Source: CAVXSP01 sp963764505 (GTDB lineage: Bacteria > Acidobacteriota > Vicinamibacteria > Vicinamibacterales > SCN-69-37). Taken from it: DNA of 64,000 nucleotides. Positions 1 through 9,089 of the stretch are shown here, in pieces (the first letter of the stretch is position 1; each line of letters begins with the position of its first letter). The translations under genes were made by a program, and so were the position numbers. The DNA lies in NCBI GenBank assembly GCA_963764505.1, contig CAVXSP010000001.1:3782001-3846000 (forward strand), in the 5' to 3' direction. Below the pieces are notes generated by a model. That model was not told where the DNA came from, ran no database searches, and was given only the letters and a program-made list of their open reading frames with translations.

Positions 1-1307
1 GGCGGCCATTCGACGTAGTTCGTGCACCCGCGAACCGCCGCATCGCCCGTCATCGCCGCAAAGCTGGTGCTCGTGTGGCCTCCCGTCCCGCCCGTCTCGC
101 CTCCATCGTCATCTCCCCCGCTGCCGGCACCTGAGCCGCTCCCGTCGTCTCCACCGGTGGTGCCTTCGCCGCTTCCACCGGTGGTTCCGGCAGGCGGCAC
201 GCGCAGGAACTCCTCCATGGCCTGGTGGATCCGGTCGTAGAGCCTCGAGCCGTACAGATTCCAGGAGTCGGTCTCCTCGAGGTGCACGGGTCCGTCGTTC
301 ACGTCGAGCTTGATTCCCCACGGCAAGTCCTGGCTCCACGTCGGCACGATCGTGTCGTTGGGCTCGCAAAGGCCGTACAACGCGGAATACCAGGGTTCGG
401 AGACGTTGCGGCACCACTCGTAGTCCATCGCAGAGAGATTCCAGGAGGCGTCGAGGAGCGTATATCCCAGGTCCTGCGAGTCCGAGTCCCCCGGATCGGC
501 GGTGAGGAGAATCGTCCATGCCAGCCCGTCCATTCCGATGGCAACGGCGTCCCTCAGCGGCACGATCCAGTCCGCATCCTCGCCGAACGCGGCACGAAGC
601 CATCCACCGGAGGGCCAGTTGTGCGCTTCCGACACGATGCCGATCCGCGTCGCGGTCGCCTGCTCCTGCAGAAGATGCGTCGTCGAGTTCACGTTCTGGA
701 GGAACGCAGAGCCTGGGAGCATCTCGCCGCCTACGGCCCCGGCCACCGGTATGACTCGGGTCAAGAGGGTCGCCATCGCGTAGTCCGCGAGCGTGGCGGT
801 CACCGTCGCGTTGTCGACGAGCCCCGCCCAGATCCCCAGCCAGTTGCAGCCGCCCGGACACGCGCTGACCGCACCGAACACGCGGTAGATGGACTCGACC
901 AGCTCCGCGCCATCCTGCGCGGCGAAGTAGGCGTTGGCGACGAGCGGAGCTCCCCGATTCGGCGTGCCGACCGTCAGCACGCCTCCGAACGGTCGGCTGC
1001 CGCCCCAGACCCGCGCGACCATTCCGCCGTTGCTGTGACCAATCGCTATCGTCGATCCCGGCAGGTTTCCGAACGACGCCGCCACCTGTGAACTCTGCGC
1101 CTCGAACGAATCGAACGAGTCGGTGTCACGTCGAAAGACGTCGACGGCAAAGTCACTCGAAAGGCGCTGCGCCGTGGCATTCCAGGTCGAGGCGTTCGAC
1201 GCGATGCCGTGAATCAACACCGTCGGCGTGTTCTGGGCCTCCGCCGTGACCACCGCCACCAGCACGCCGCATATCGCGCAACCGATTCGCAGTCCGATTC
1301 GTCGCAT
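1..1307 (-). CDS. Secreted alpha/beta hydrolase (lipase/esterase-like), C-terminus cut by window edge
   Basis: The minus-strand frame stays open from an ATG at 1307 to the window edge, about 435 codons with no stop. It starts with a short signal peptide ending near AEAQ (residues 22-25). The lipase-type motif HGIASN (33-38) could form the oxyanion hole, and GHSNGG (90-95) carries the probable nucleophile Ser92. The likely rest of the triad is Asp318 (PNDTIVP) and His342 (GPVHLEE). After about residue 373 the protein becomes a Gly/Thr/Asp/Ser-rich tail (TTGGSGEGTTGGDDGSG), a linker to whatever follows beyond the edge. The ATG overlaps the stop of the preceding gene as TGATG, implying coupled translation. 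The substrate cannot be told; PGAP1/lipase-2-like ester hydrolysis in the periplasm or outside the cell is an inference. Confidence 0.8.
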   Translation of the reverse strand, partial: MRRIGLRIGCAICGVLVAVVTAEAQNTPTVLIHGIASNASTWNATAQRLSSDFAVDVFRRDTDSFDSFEAQSSQVAASFGNLPGSTIAIGHSNGGMVARVWGGSRPFGGVLTVGTPNRGAPLVANAYFAAQDGAELVESIYRVFGAVSACPGGCNWLGIWAGLVDNATVTATLADYAMATLLTRVIPVAGAVGGEMLPGSAFLQNVNSTTHLLQEQATATRIGIVSEAHNWPSGGWLRAAFGEDADWIVPLRDAVAIGMDGLAWTILLTADPGDSDSQDLGYTLLDASWNLSAMDYEWCRNVSEPWYSALYGLCEPNDTIVPTWSQDLPWGIKLDVNDGPVHLEETDSWNLYGSRLYDRIHQAMEEFLRVPPAGTTGGSGEGTTGGDDGSGSGAGSGGDDDGGETGGTGGHTSTSFAAMTGDAAVRGCTNYVEWP

Positions 1308-2227
1308 CAACGACCTCCTCGCTGCTCGAAGCGAACGTTGGTGAACGAGATATCCGTGACGCGGCGCTCCTGCTCGGCTCCGGGCAGGGCCGCTTCGACA
1401 TGCACGGCTCGTCGAACGAACGATCCCTCCGTTCCCGCCGCGTACGAGAACGTCGTATGAGTGACGAGCGCTCCGCCTCGCACCACGTTCATCTCGACGG
1501 GGATGGCAGACGACGGGTCCACGAGCACCTCCCGCATGACCTCGCCATCGGTCCGGACGAAGCAATCTCTCCCCTCGTAACGACCTGCCGCCCTGCCGAA
1601 CTCGCGCACCAGGGCGGCCGCCCGCTGTTCACGGCCACTGGCCGCCAGGATGACGCTGCCAATCCATTCCGCCCCATCTTTCGCGGAGGCCCTGACCGGA
1701 CGCTGCATCCGGCGCAAACGCTGGTAGGTCGGACGGTCCTCCAGCGCCATACCCAACGCCCTCTGGACGTCGTCGGCGCTGGCGAGCTGGAGCTCACGCC
1801 CGCTTCGATCGAAGAACCGCGCGGACCCGCCGGACGCGTCGAACTGGACCGTCGCAACCGACGGACCGGATCTGTGGACTTGCGTCGTTCCCTGATCCGT
1901 TCGCACTTCGAGACCATCCCGCGCCACGAGCGTGAACGTCGTCTTCCAGCCGGTCGCCTGTCGGGACCGCTGCCACCGAAACGTGGCGGTCTCGGGACCA
2001 CCGCCGGCTGGCGCGCCGGCCGCGTTGACGCGGTGCCGCCGGACGGTCACGTCGGCCACGAAGGTGTCCCATGCCGACGGCGGCTCCGCGAGCGCGACGG
2101 AGCCCTCCAACGGAACGTCATCCAGATCCAGATCCAGGGCGCGCGCCGAGACGCGGCCACGCCCCTGAACGGTGCTGATTACCACTGCGAGAACAGCCAC
2201 GAACACGACACGACGTGCTGCGTGCAT
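1307..2227 (-). CDS. Exported protein of unknown function, coupled to the hydrolase
   Basis: A 306-aa protein with an N-terminal hydrophobic signal (HAARRVVFVAVLAVVISTV). The body looks soluble and beta-rich. The C-terminal part (FVRTDGEVMREVLVDPSSAIPVEMNVVRGG) recalls proteins that bind lipid or process a substrate outside the membrane, but no family could be assigned. GAGAGGAG lies just before the ATG and fits a ribosome binding site. Its TGA overlaps the hydrolase ATG, so the two are probably made together and may act on the same exported substrate. That partnership is inferred from context only. Confidence 0.7.
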   Translation of the reverse strand: MHAARRVVFVAVLAVVISTVQGRGRVSARALDLDLDDVPLEGSVALAEPPSAWDTFVADVTVRRHRVNAAGAPAGGGPETATFRWQRSRQATGWKTTFTLVARDGLEVRTDQGTTQVHRSGPSVATVQFDASGGSARFFDRSGRELQLASADDVQRALGMALEDRPTYQRLRRMQRPVRASAKDGAEWIGSVILAASGREQRAAALVREFGRAAGRYEGRDCFVRTDGEVMREVLVDPSSAIPVEMNVVRGGALVTHTTFSYAAGTEGSFVRRAVHVEAALPGAEQERRVTDISFTNVRFEQRGGR

Positions 2228-2402
2228 AGACTCCTCTCTGGACCGGATGTGCGACGGTCCTGTTGTTGGTTTTCCGATGAGTAGGCAAGAGCCGTGCCGC
2301 GACGAGACGATAGGAAAGCGCCGGATGCGATGGAGCAGGTCCGCAGAAGAACCGTAGAGTCGGGGATTCCGCTACTCGCCGGGCGGCGCGGGCGGGAAGA
2401 GC

Positions 2403-3173
2403 CTACCCGAAGAGGCCGGCGTACCAGCCCATCAAACGATCGCCGACGAGCGAGGCCGTAAGGGCCGCCGCTGCAAGGAAGGTCCCGAACGGCAACCGGC
2501 TCGACATCGAGCGGCCACCCGTCAGGATCAACCAGAGGCCAACGGCCGCGCCACTGGCGCTCGCGAGGAAGAGGACCAGCCAGATCTGCTCCCAGCCCAG
2601 GAACGCGCCGATCATGGACAGCATCTTCACGTCACCGAGCCCCATGGCGTCCACGCCACGGACGATCCGCCAGACGCCTCGCAGCGCCATCGGGATCGCC
2701 GCTCCGAGCGCCGCTCCGAGCAGACTCGACGCGAGACCCGGTGGAAGCGACGCACTGAACGCAAGACCCGCGACGATGCCCGGCAGCGTCACGGCATTGG
2801 GCAGGCGCTGGGTCTCCAGATCCGTCCCGAAGAGGACGATCAGCAGAGCCGTGAGAACGAGGCGGCTCGCCAGCAGGCCCCAGTGCTCCCCGACGGCCGC
2901 GGCTTGCATGGAGAACGCCACCGCCGTAAGCCCTTCGACGACCGGATAGCGGCCGGCGATGCGAACGCGGCATGCGCGGCACCGCCCGTGCAGGACGAAG
3001 TAGCTGAGCACGGGGACGTTGTCACGCCACGCGATCGCCGCCCCGCAGGACGGACAATGGGATCCCGGGAAAACGACCGACTCGCCTTTCGGCAGACGGG
3101 AAATGCACACATTGAGGAAGCTGCCGACCATCAGCCCGAACATGGCCACGATGCCAATGGTGAGCCCGGTCAC
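2403..3173 (-). CDS. pilD: Prepilin peptidase / N-methyltransferase (type IV leader peptidase)
   Basis: A 256-aa membrane protease that cleaves the short leader of type IV prepilins and methylates the new N-terminal Phe. The N-terminal methyltransferase part has GLMVGSFLNVCISRLPKGESVV and two zinc-type pairs, CPSC (40-43) and CRAC (65-68). The peptidase part has the two catalytic aspartates of family A24: Asp118 in TDLETQRLPN and Asp181 in MGLGDVKM. Several hydrophobic helices follow. The frame can be read further upstream but that part is out-of-family and overlaps the TPR gene. The GTG at 3173, overlapping the upstream TGA as GTGA, gives the family's normal length. It is the last gene of the pilus locus and probably processes the pilin encoded at 7215-7733. 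Confidence 0.93.
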   Translation of the reverse strand: MTGLTIGIVAMFGLMVGSFLNVCISRLPKGESVVFPGSHCPSCGAAIAWRDNVPVLSYFVLHGRCRACRVRIAGRYPVVEGLTAVAFSMQAAAVGEHWGLLASRLVLTALLIVLFGTDLETQRLPNAVTLPGIVAGLAFSASLPPGLASSLLGAALGAAIPMALRGVWRIVRGVDAMGLGDVKMLSMIGAFLGWEQIWLVLFLASASGAAVGLWLILTGGRSMSSRLPFGTFLAAAALTASLVGDRLMGWYAGLFG

Positions 3174-4093
3174 TGGAGGCCCGTCATCGATGGCAACGGA
3201 AAGAGCGGCGACCGCCTCGAGAGGACGAACCGATGGATCCTCGCGTCGTATTCGTAGGGCACGCCGGCGGGATCTATCGCGGGCGTCCCGGTTCCGAGGG
3301 CCGCGGCCGCCTCTGTCGGACTCTCGGGCCATCGGTGGGAACGGCTCGCTTGTTGCCCGAGGCGCTGCTGCAGCCTGACGATGTCGCCGATCGCCTCCAC
3401 CTGCCCCAGGCCGCGACGCGCGACATCGCGGACCCATGCCTCGTCCGCGCTCGAGAGACGCTCCAGCAGACGTCGAGCGCCATCCACATCGCCCCCGCTC
3501 AGGCGCACGGTGGCTGCGAGTTGTCCGAGCCAGACGGGCGCACGCGGTATGCCTGCGGCTCGCTCGAACCATTCTGCGGCGGATTGCAGATCCCGTTCGC
3601 GCCGCGCGGCGCCGGTGCGGCCCGTGCCGTACCAGTAGCAGATGAATCCCGCGTCGAATGCGAACTGCCAGCGGCCGGGATTGTTGCGCAGCCCACGCTG
3701 CAGCAGCGCGATCGCCTGGTCAGGACGTCCCGGCCCGGAAGGCGGCGGTTCCGCCAGAAAGACGGCGCCGAACCTGTACACGATCGTGAACCGCGGATCG
3801 AGCGCGGCCGTCAGGCTGAGCATCGGGAACAGCCATCCGAATCCGTTGGCCGACCGAGCCGACTTCCGGTCGCGCCCGTATGCCTGGATCGTGCGCATCC
3901 AATACACGTCGGCGGCGACCGCGTCGAAAGGCAGGATCGCTCGGCGGGCGATTTCCGGCGTTCGCGGCGACGGCAGCGCGTCTGCGACGGGGCCGGCGAA
4001 GGCGCGCGAGTCACCGGCGCGCAGCGCGGCCGTGGATGCGACGAGCCCCGCCAGCAGCCACAGGATCGCCCCACGCAACCGCCAGCCGGTCAC
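3170..4093 (-). CDS. TPR-type protein with N-terminal membrane anchor
   Basis: A 307-aa protein starting at a GTG that overlaps the ABC permease stop (GTGA). A hydrophobic N-terminus (ILWLLAGLVASTAAL) suggests a signal anchor. The rest is helical, with TPR-like units such as DQAIALLQRGLRNNPGRWQFAFDAGFICYW and SAAEWFERAAGIP. The motif DVYWMRTIQAYGRDR is typical of small TPR proteins that I associate with ABC/pilus neighbourhoods in Acidobacteriota. It probably acts as a scaffold outside the inner membrane. Whether it serves the exporter or the pilus is not shown. Confidence 0.75.
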   Translation of the reverse strand: MTGWRLRGAILWLLAGLVASTAALRAGDSRAFAGPVADALPSPRTPEIARRAILPFDAVAADVYWMRTIQAYGRDRKSARSANGFGWLFPMLSLTAALDPRFTIVYRFGAVFLAEPPPSGPGRPDQAIALLQRGLRNNPGRWQFAFDAGFICYWYGTGRTGAARRERDLQSAAEWFERAAGIPRAPVWLGQLAATVRLSGGDVDGARRLLERLSSADEAWVRDVARRGLGQVEAIGDIVRLQQRLGQQASRSHRWPESPTEAAAALGTGTPAIDPAGVPYEYDARIHRFVLSRRSPLFPLPSMTGLQ

Positions 4094-4899
4094 CGGAGCT
4101 CCTTGCGCGAGAACACGACGGCCGAGGCGCCCAGGGCCACCGACGCATAGACGGCGGCGTAGAGCACCCGCCAGGCGATCACGCCCAGGGGCACTTCTCC
4201 ACCATGGACGACGGTCGACTTGAGATCGAAGACCGGGAACGCCGGCACGATCCATCCCGCCGCTGACACAACGGCACCGAGAGGGAACGCCAGAACGCGT
4301 CCGAGCTGTCGAAGATCATGGCTCTCGTTGCCTGCCACCCAGACTCCGATCGTGAGCAGGAGGGACGACAGACCGTTCGAGGAAAAGGTCGAACAGAACA
4401 CTGCGATCGCGGCCAGGAGCGACAGTTCCGCCGCGATCAGGACGACGGCGAGGAGCAGCCCCGGATCGACCGCCGGAGCTTCCCACGATCGGCGCAGGGC
4501 AGGCGGCGCGTGCCAGCCCATCCACCCGAGCACCAAGAACAACGCCATCGTCATCAGGCAGACCAGCACGGCCAGCGTTGCCAGCAGCCCGACGTACTTT
4601 CCGAGGATGAACTCCCATCGGGCGAGCGGCTTGGCGAGCACGGTCATGAGGCTGCGCCGCTCGATGTCGCGCCCGATGATGCCGGCTCCCATGACGCTCG
4701 CCGCGATGAGGCCTGCCAGTTCGATTCCCGCCAGTCCAAGGTCCTTGACGATCTTCACGTCCTGCCCGGCAGTGATCTGATCGAGGAGCACCGGCGCGGC
4801 CGCGATCGCCGCGGCGAACACCAATGCGATTGCGAGCGTCCGCTGCCGGATGCTCTCCTTGAAGCCGTAGACCGAGACCAGACGAACGCGGCGGACCAT
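4090..4899 (-). CDS. ABC-2 type transporter permease
   Basis: A 269-aa integral membrane protein with about six hydrophobic segments. The order is that of ABC-2 permeases: a cytoplasmic start (VRLVSVYGFKESIRQRTLAIALVFA), an early soluble loop, then the conserved stretch DIERRSLMTVLAKPLARWEFILGKYVG ahead of the main helices. Its ATG overlaps the ATPase stop (TGATG), so the two almost certainly form one transporter. The substrate is unknown. Its place between the disulfide oxidase and pilD suggests a pilus-related or envelope function, as seen for ABC genes embedded in type IV pilus loci of Myxococcota and Acidobacteriota; that is an inference. Confidence 0.85.
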   Translation of the reverse strand: MVRRVRLVSVYGFKESIRQRTLAIALVFAAAIAAAPVLLDQITAGQDVKIVKDLGLAGIELAGLIAASVMGAGIIGRDIERRSLMTVLAKPLARWEFILGKYVGLLATLAVLVCLMTMALFLVLGWMGWHAPPALRRSWEAPAVDPGLLLAVVLIAAELSLLAAIAVFCSTFSSNGLSSLLLTIGVWVAGNESHDLRQLGRVLAFPLGAVVSAAGWIVPAFPVFDLKSTVVHGGEVPLGVIAWRVLYAAVYASVALGASAVVFSRKELR

Positions 4900-5903
4900 C
4901 ACGAGGACCCGACTGCCGGGCGGCCGGCGCCTCCGGGAGGCCGCGCCGCGTGCACGCAGGGCTCGGCCGCCACGGCGGCGAAGAACGCGTCCTCGAGCGA
5001 TCTCGCGATCGGCGCCACGGACACCAACCGTGCGCCGGCCGCCGCCAGCTCGGCAACGAATGGCTCCGGCATCCCAGCCGCCGGGAGCTCGAACCGGTAA
5101 CGGCCGTCCGCAATCTCCCGAAGATGCCGAACCCTTCGTCTCAGACGTTCGGCCACCTGTGCGCCGACGCCGTTCGCGACGATCTCCCAACCGCCTTCCG
5201 AATGCGCGCGCGCGCCGTTGGTCAATGCGGTGACGCTGCCCGACATCACCAGTCTGCCCCTCGACAGGATCGCGATCCGGCTGCAGAGCCGTTCCGCGTC
5301 CGACAGCACGTGCGAGCTGAACAGCACCGTCCGTCCTTCGTCCCGCAGCGTGAGAATCAGCTCCCGGACGCAGTGGCGAGCGACCGGATCGAGGCCGGAC
5401 ATCGGCTCGTCGAGGATCAGCAGCTCGGGGTCGTGGACGAGGGCCTGCGCGAGTCCGACCCGCTGTCGCATCCCCTTCGACAGCCGGCGCAGCGGCAGCT
5501 CCCGCTCGGAACCCACTCCGACACGATCGAGCACGTCCGCCGCCCGCGTCGGGCCGGCTCGCCTCCCAAGGCCGCACAGACCAGCGACGTAGGCGAGGAA
5601 CTCCACCGCGGTGAGATGGTCGTACAACGCCGGGTTCTCCGGAAGGAAGCCGACGCGGCGCCGTGCGATCAAGGAGCCTGGCGGAAGGCCGAGGACTTCC
5701 ACGCGGCCCGCCGACGGACGGATCAGGTCGACGAGCAGCCCGAAGGTCGTGCTCTTGCCCGCGCCGTTCGAACCGAGCAAGCCGAAGACCGTTCCGCGCG
5801 GCACGTCGAACGACACGTCGTCCAGCGCACGACGGGTGCGCCTCCGCCACCATCCGACCCGGACGTCCTTGGTCAGACCTTCGACGAGCACGGCGCTCGG
5901 CAT
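4899..5903 (-). CDS. ABC transporter ATP-binding protein
   Basis: A 334-aa ATPase with a complete nucleotide-binding domain: Walker A GSNGAGKST (about 44-52), Q-loop region FLPENPALYDHLTAVEF, signature LSKGMRQR (141-148), Walker B LLILDEP (161-167) and switch histidine in SSHVLSD. A C-terminal extension of roughly 100 residues follows (ending IARSLEDAFFAAVAAE), as in CcmA/DrrA-type ATPases that pair with ABC-2 permeases. The start at MPSAVLVEGLTK is chosen because it begins at the first conserved strand and lies just downstream of the upstream stop at 5917. It is coupled to the permease by TGATG. Confidence 0.9.
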   Translation of the reverse strand: MPSAVLVEGLTKDVRVGWWRRRTRRALDDVSFDVPRGTVFGLLGSNGAGKSTTFGLLVDLIRPSAGRVEVLGLPPGSLIARRRVGFLPENPALYDHLTAVEFLAYVAGLCGLGRRAGPTRAADVLDRVGVGSERELPLRRLSKGMRQRVGLAQALVHDPELLILDEPMSGLDPVARHCVRELILTLRDEGRTVLFSSHVLSDAERLCSRIAILSRGRLVMSGSVTALTNGARAHSEGGWEIVANGVGAQVAERLRRRVRHLREIADGRYRFELPAAGMPEPFVAELAAAGARLVSVAPIARSLEDAFFAAVAAEPCVHAARPPGGAGRPAVGSS

Positions 5904-5916
5904 CGGCGCGGCGGCC

Positions 5917-7155
5917 CTACTTGGAATTGGAAGCGTCCGCGGACTTGCCCTCGGCGTGCGCCAGTTGGTACTGAATCGCCCAGTCGAAATACTGCGGGGC
6001 AATGAAGTTGCCATCCGGCGTCTGCGCCTTGACGCCGTTCACGTAGTAGGTCGGCGTGAACCGGATGTTCAGCGCGGCTCCGTCGGCGACGTCGCTCTTG
6101 ATGGCCGGCAGCACCCTGGCGTACTCCGCGGCAAAGTCGGTGATGCCCAACCGCCGCTCCGCTTCGGCCTGCACGGCCTGCGGCGTGAGCGTCTCCTGGT
6201 TCGAGAACAGCCACTCGACCATCTCATCGCCCTTGCCGCGCTCAGCCGCCAGGCGCGCTGCCGCGGCGGCTTCGCACGCGGCCGGATGTCCCGGCACGGT
6301 CATCGTGAAATTGCAGCGGCTGTTGAGCGGATAGTCCTTCGTCACGTACTTGATCCCGCCGGGGTTCGTGCGCTCGTACTTGTCCAGAATCGACTTGTAG
6401 GCGTAGTAGGCGGCCTTGCACGCCGGGCACTGCCAATCGTTGAATTTGACAACGACGACGGCCGCTGCGCCGGCAGGGATTCCGAGGTCCGTCCTGGGCT
6501 GCGCGGCCCAGAGCTTGTCGAAATTCTGCTGATCCGCGGCAGACGCGGAGGCCGAGCCAGCCGCCCCGGCCTCTGCCGCCGTCATCGCCTCGCGCGGAAA
6601 CGCGCCGATGACGAGCGCGGCGATGGCCAGCGAGAGGACCGCGACGAGCAGCCGCTGCGGCGTCCGCGCCATGTCGCGCAGATCGGCGACCAGCCTCGCC
6701 GGCAGACGGCTGACGGGCAGCGACTTCGCCGTGCCCGATGTCACGAACAGGCCGATCACGGCGACATAGGTCCCCAGGCACAGCGGACACCACTTCTTCA
6801 GTACGAACGACGAGGCCCAGGCGAGATACAGCACGACGGCCAGTCCGACCGTCGACATCGCAAAGACGTACGACGCGGCGGCTTCACCCGACGCGTCGGC
6901 CGTCGGCCGCGCAAAGCCAGCGATCAGCAGCACGGCAGAGAAGAAAACCACGCCCCCGAGCGCCACGGAGACGCCGCCGACCGAGCCGAACCGGCTCAGA
7001 TACAGGTCCGAGCAGTTGAACGTCGCGTTGATATCGCACGGGCTCGCGTAGTTCGGCTGCGTGAGCAGCCGGTAGTGGACGTACGTGGCCCAGCCGGAGA
7101 AAACGAGCCCGAGCAGGGCGAAACCGAGCACCAGCCGACGAATCCGGGTTGTCAT
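5917..7155 (-). CDS. VKOR-DsbA fusion, disulfide-bond generating protein
   Basis: A 412-aa two-part protein. The N-terminal half is a vitamin-K-epoxide-reductase-type membrane domain with four to five helices, the loop cysteines Cys40 and Cys48 (ASPCDINATFNCSD) and the quinone-side pair CPLC (123-126). After a hydrophobic segment near 170-185 comes a periplasmic DsbA-like thioredoxin domain with the active site WQCPACK (Cys243/Cys246). This domain continues to the cis-Pro loop RFTPTYYVNG. In known fusions the DsbA part oxidises substrates and the VKOR part passes electrons to quinone. Sitting right after the pilin gene, it may form the pilin's disulfide (the pilin has two Cys). An alternative start lies 13 codons upstream; the ATG at 7155 is preferred because it leads directly into the first helix. 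Confidence 0.92.
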   Translation of the reverse strand: MTTRIRRLVLGFALLGLVFSGWATYVHYRLLTQPNYASPCDINATFNCSDLYLSRFGSVGGVSVALGGVVFFSAVLLIAGFARPTADASGEAAASYVFAMSTVGLAVVLYLAWASSFVLKKWCPLCLGTYVAVIGLFVTSGTAKSLPVSRLPARLVADLRDMARTPQRLLVAVLSLAIAALVIGAFPREAMTAAEAGAAGSASASAADQQNFDKLWAAQPRTDLGIPAGAAAVVVVKFNDWQCPACKAAYYAYKSILDKYERTNPGGIKYVTKDYPLNSRCNFTMTVPGHPAACEAAAAARLAAERGKGDEMVEWLFSNQETLTPQAVQAEAERRLGITDFAAEYARVLPAIKSDVADGAALNIRFTPTYYVNGVKAQTPDGNFIAPQYFDWAIQYQLAHAEGKSADASNSK

Positions 7156-7214
7156 GGACGAATCTGCGTCAGTTTTACCACAGACCGCCTCCATCGGGCC
7201 CTCGTGCACACGGG

Positions 7215-7733
7215 TCACTGAATCGGCGTCGCCGGCGCGCCGAACGGCTCGGTCGGCGCCGCGGCGGCGTTGACCTGCCAGATGACGTTCCCGGCGTTGG
7301 TCGCGAAGGATCGCCCGCCCGTCGTGCCAAACGCCTGGGGCGTCCCCGCCGCGTAGAAGGCCGTCGTCGTCGCGGTGCCGTTGCAGTCGTTCGGGCCGGC
7401 CGTCGCTCCCGCACCGGCCCCGAGCGTGAAGCTGTAGCCGCTCTTCTGCGGCGCATCGACCAGGCCGAGATCCGCAGAGATGAACGCCTCCATCGTCCCC
7501 GGAGACGGCGTGCCGAGAACGGTGAACGACGTCGCGTAGCCGTTCTGACCGCACGAGGCGGAGTAGGCCACCTGCGAGGAGGTGACCGCCTTGAGCGACG
7601 CGATCGCGGAGGTCTCGTTGCCGGTCATTCGGGCGCGGAGCAGCCCCGGGACCGCGATGGCGGCAATGATGCTGATGATGGTCACCACGATCAGCAGCTC
7701 GATCAGTGTGAACCCTGCGCTTCTGGCTTTCAT
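7215..7733 (-). CDS. pilA: Type IV pilin (major-pilin-like)
   Basis: A 172-aa prepilin with a short leader MKARSAG, cleavage before Phe, and the class III motif GFTLIELLIVVTIISIIAAIAVP, including Glu5 of the mature protein. The globular domain has a Cys in SASCGQNGY and another in GPNDCNGT that could pair. The body is rich in Gly, Ala and Thr. Many other frames reach into this DNA, but only this start gives a normal pilin. It lies between the pilC and VKOR-DsbA genes. pilA is the likely name; pseudopilin is the alternative, since Acidobacteriota often call such proteins general secretion pathway GspG. Confidence 0.9.
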   Translation of the reverse strand: MKARSAGFTLIELLIVVTIISIIAAIAVPGLLRARMTGNETSAIASLKAVTSSQVAYSASCGQNGYATSFTVLGTPSPGTMEAFISADLGLVDAPQKSGYSFTLGAGAGATAGPNDCNGTATTTAFYAAGTPQAFGTTGGRSFATNAGNVIWQVNAAAAPTEPFGAPATPIQ

Positions 7734-7768
7734 GTCGAGTCTCCTCTCTCCGGGAACTCCCGGTCCGG

Positions 7769-8962
7769 CTATCTGGACGAAAGCTGATTGATGATCGAGA
7801 ACAGCGGCAGATACATCGAGATCACGATCGCGCCGACGACGACGCCGAGACCGGTGACGAGAAGGGGCTCGAGCACCGTCAGCAGCCCCGCCATCGCGGC
7901 GTCGACCTCCTCCTCGTAGAAGTCCGCGATCCTGCCGAGCATCGCATCGAGGGCTCCGGTGCTCTCGCCCGCGCCGATCATCTGGGCAACCATCGGGGGG
8001 AATACGCCAGTCGCCTTCAACGGCGCGGCGATGCTGTCGCCGCGCTCGATCCGGACGCGCACCTGGCGGACTGCCTTCTCGACGACCGAGTTCCCCGCGC
8101 TCGCCGCGGTGATCGCGAGCCCGTCGAGAATCGGCACGCCCGATCCCGTCAACGTCCCGAGCGTCCGACAGAACCTGGCGACCGCCAGCTTCCGGAGCAC
8201 GGGACCGAGGAGCGGGATGCGCAGCAGCAGGCGATCGACCCGCAGCCGTCCGGCCGGTGCGCGATAGTACCGGCGCGCTGCCCACGCCGCCGCGGCGGTC
8301 GCGGCCACGAGGACCGGCGCCGCGGTCATCATCGTGCGGCTCGCCCAGATGACGATCCGCGTGGGCGCGGGCAGCTCCGCGCCGAGCCCCTGGAACAGGG
8401 TCGTGAACGTCGGCACGACCTTCCAGAGGATGAGGCACACGGTCGAAGCGGCGACCGACAGCACGACAGCGGGATAGACCATCGCCGAGCGCACCTGCGC
8501 CCCGAGCTTGACCTGCTTCTCGATGTACACGGCCAGACGCTGAAGAATCGAATCCAGGATGCCTCCGGCCTCGCCTGCCGACACCATCTGCGTGTACACC
8601 GCGTCGAACGCGTGCGGCTGGGCTGCCAGGGCCTCGGCCAGAGATGCCCCGGCTTCCACGTCCCGCCGCGCCCGGTCGATCGCCGCCGACAACCGGGGGT
8701 CCGGCTCCTCTCTGGCGAGCAGATCGAGACACTGGACGAGAGGCAGGCCCGCATCGACCATGACGGAGAACTGCCGCGTGAAGACTGCCAGTGCCTGTCT
8801 CCGGACCGCGCGAGGGCGGGCAGCCCGGACCGGGACGATCTTCGTCACCAGCACCTGCTCACGACGCAGGAGCACGGCGAGCGACTCCGCCGTCTCCGCC
8901 GCGCGCGCGCCGCGAACGCGCTGCCCCGCGTGGGTGCGGCCGGTGTACTGGAACGTCGGCAT
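7769..8962 (-). CDS. pilC: Type IV pilus inner-membrane platform protein
   Basis: A 397-aa GspF/PilC-family protein. The start MPTFQYTGRTHAGQRVRG is typical of the family. Two copies of the GspF domain are visible. The first (FTRQFSVMVDAGLPLVQCLDLLAREE) begins near residue 60 and the second (FCRTLGTLTGSGVPILDGLAITA) near residue 265. Each is followed by hydrophobic segments, and the C-terminus ends EPLLVTGLGVVVGAIVISMYLPLF. It anchors the assembly motor in the inner membrane. About 127 bp separate it from pilT upstream and 35 bp from the pilin downstream, so it is probably in the same transcript. Confidence 0.95.
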   Translation of the reverse strand: MPTFQYTGRTHAGQRVRGARAAETAESLAVLLRREQVLVTKIVPVRAARPRAVRRQALAVFTRQFSVMVDAGLPLVQCLDLLAREEPDPRLSAAIDRARRDVEAGASLAEALAAQPHAFDAVYTQMVSAGEAGGILDSILQRLAVYIEKQVKLGAQVRSAMVYPAVVLSVAASTVCLILWKVVPTFTTLFQGLGAELPAPTRIVIWASRTMMTAAPVLVAATAAAAWAARRYYRAPAGRLRVDRLLLRIPLLGPVLRKLAVARFCRTLGTLTGSGVPILDGLAITAASAGNSVVEKAVRQVRVRIERGDSIAAPLKATGVFPPMVAQMIGAGESTGALDAMLGRIADFYEEEVDAAMAGLLTVLEPLLVTGLGVVVGAIVISMYLPLFSIINQLSSR

Positions 8963-9089
8963 TCGCCGTCTCCTCGCGGGCGTTCGCCGGGCCGGACGCT
9001 TCGGCGCCGCCTTACAGGGCCAATCGATGTCGAGCGCCCGTGGTCGGGCGCGAATGGCGCGCGATCGACGATCCGAGGCTCGCCGGCGG

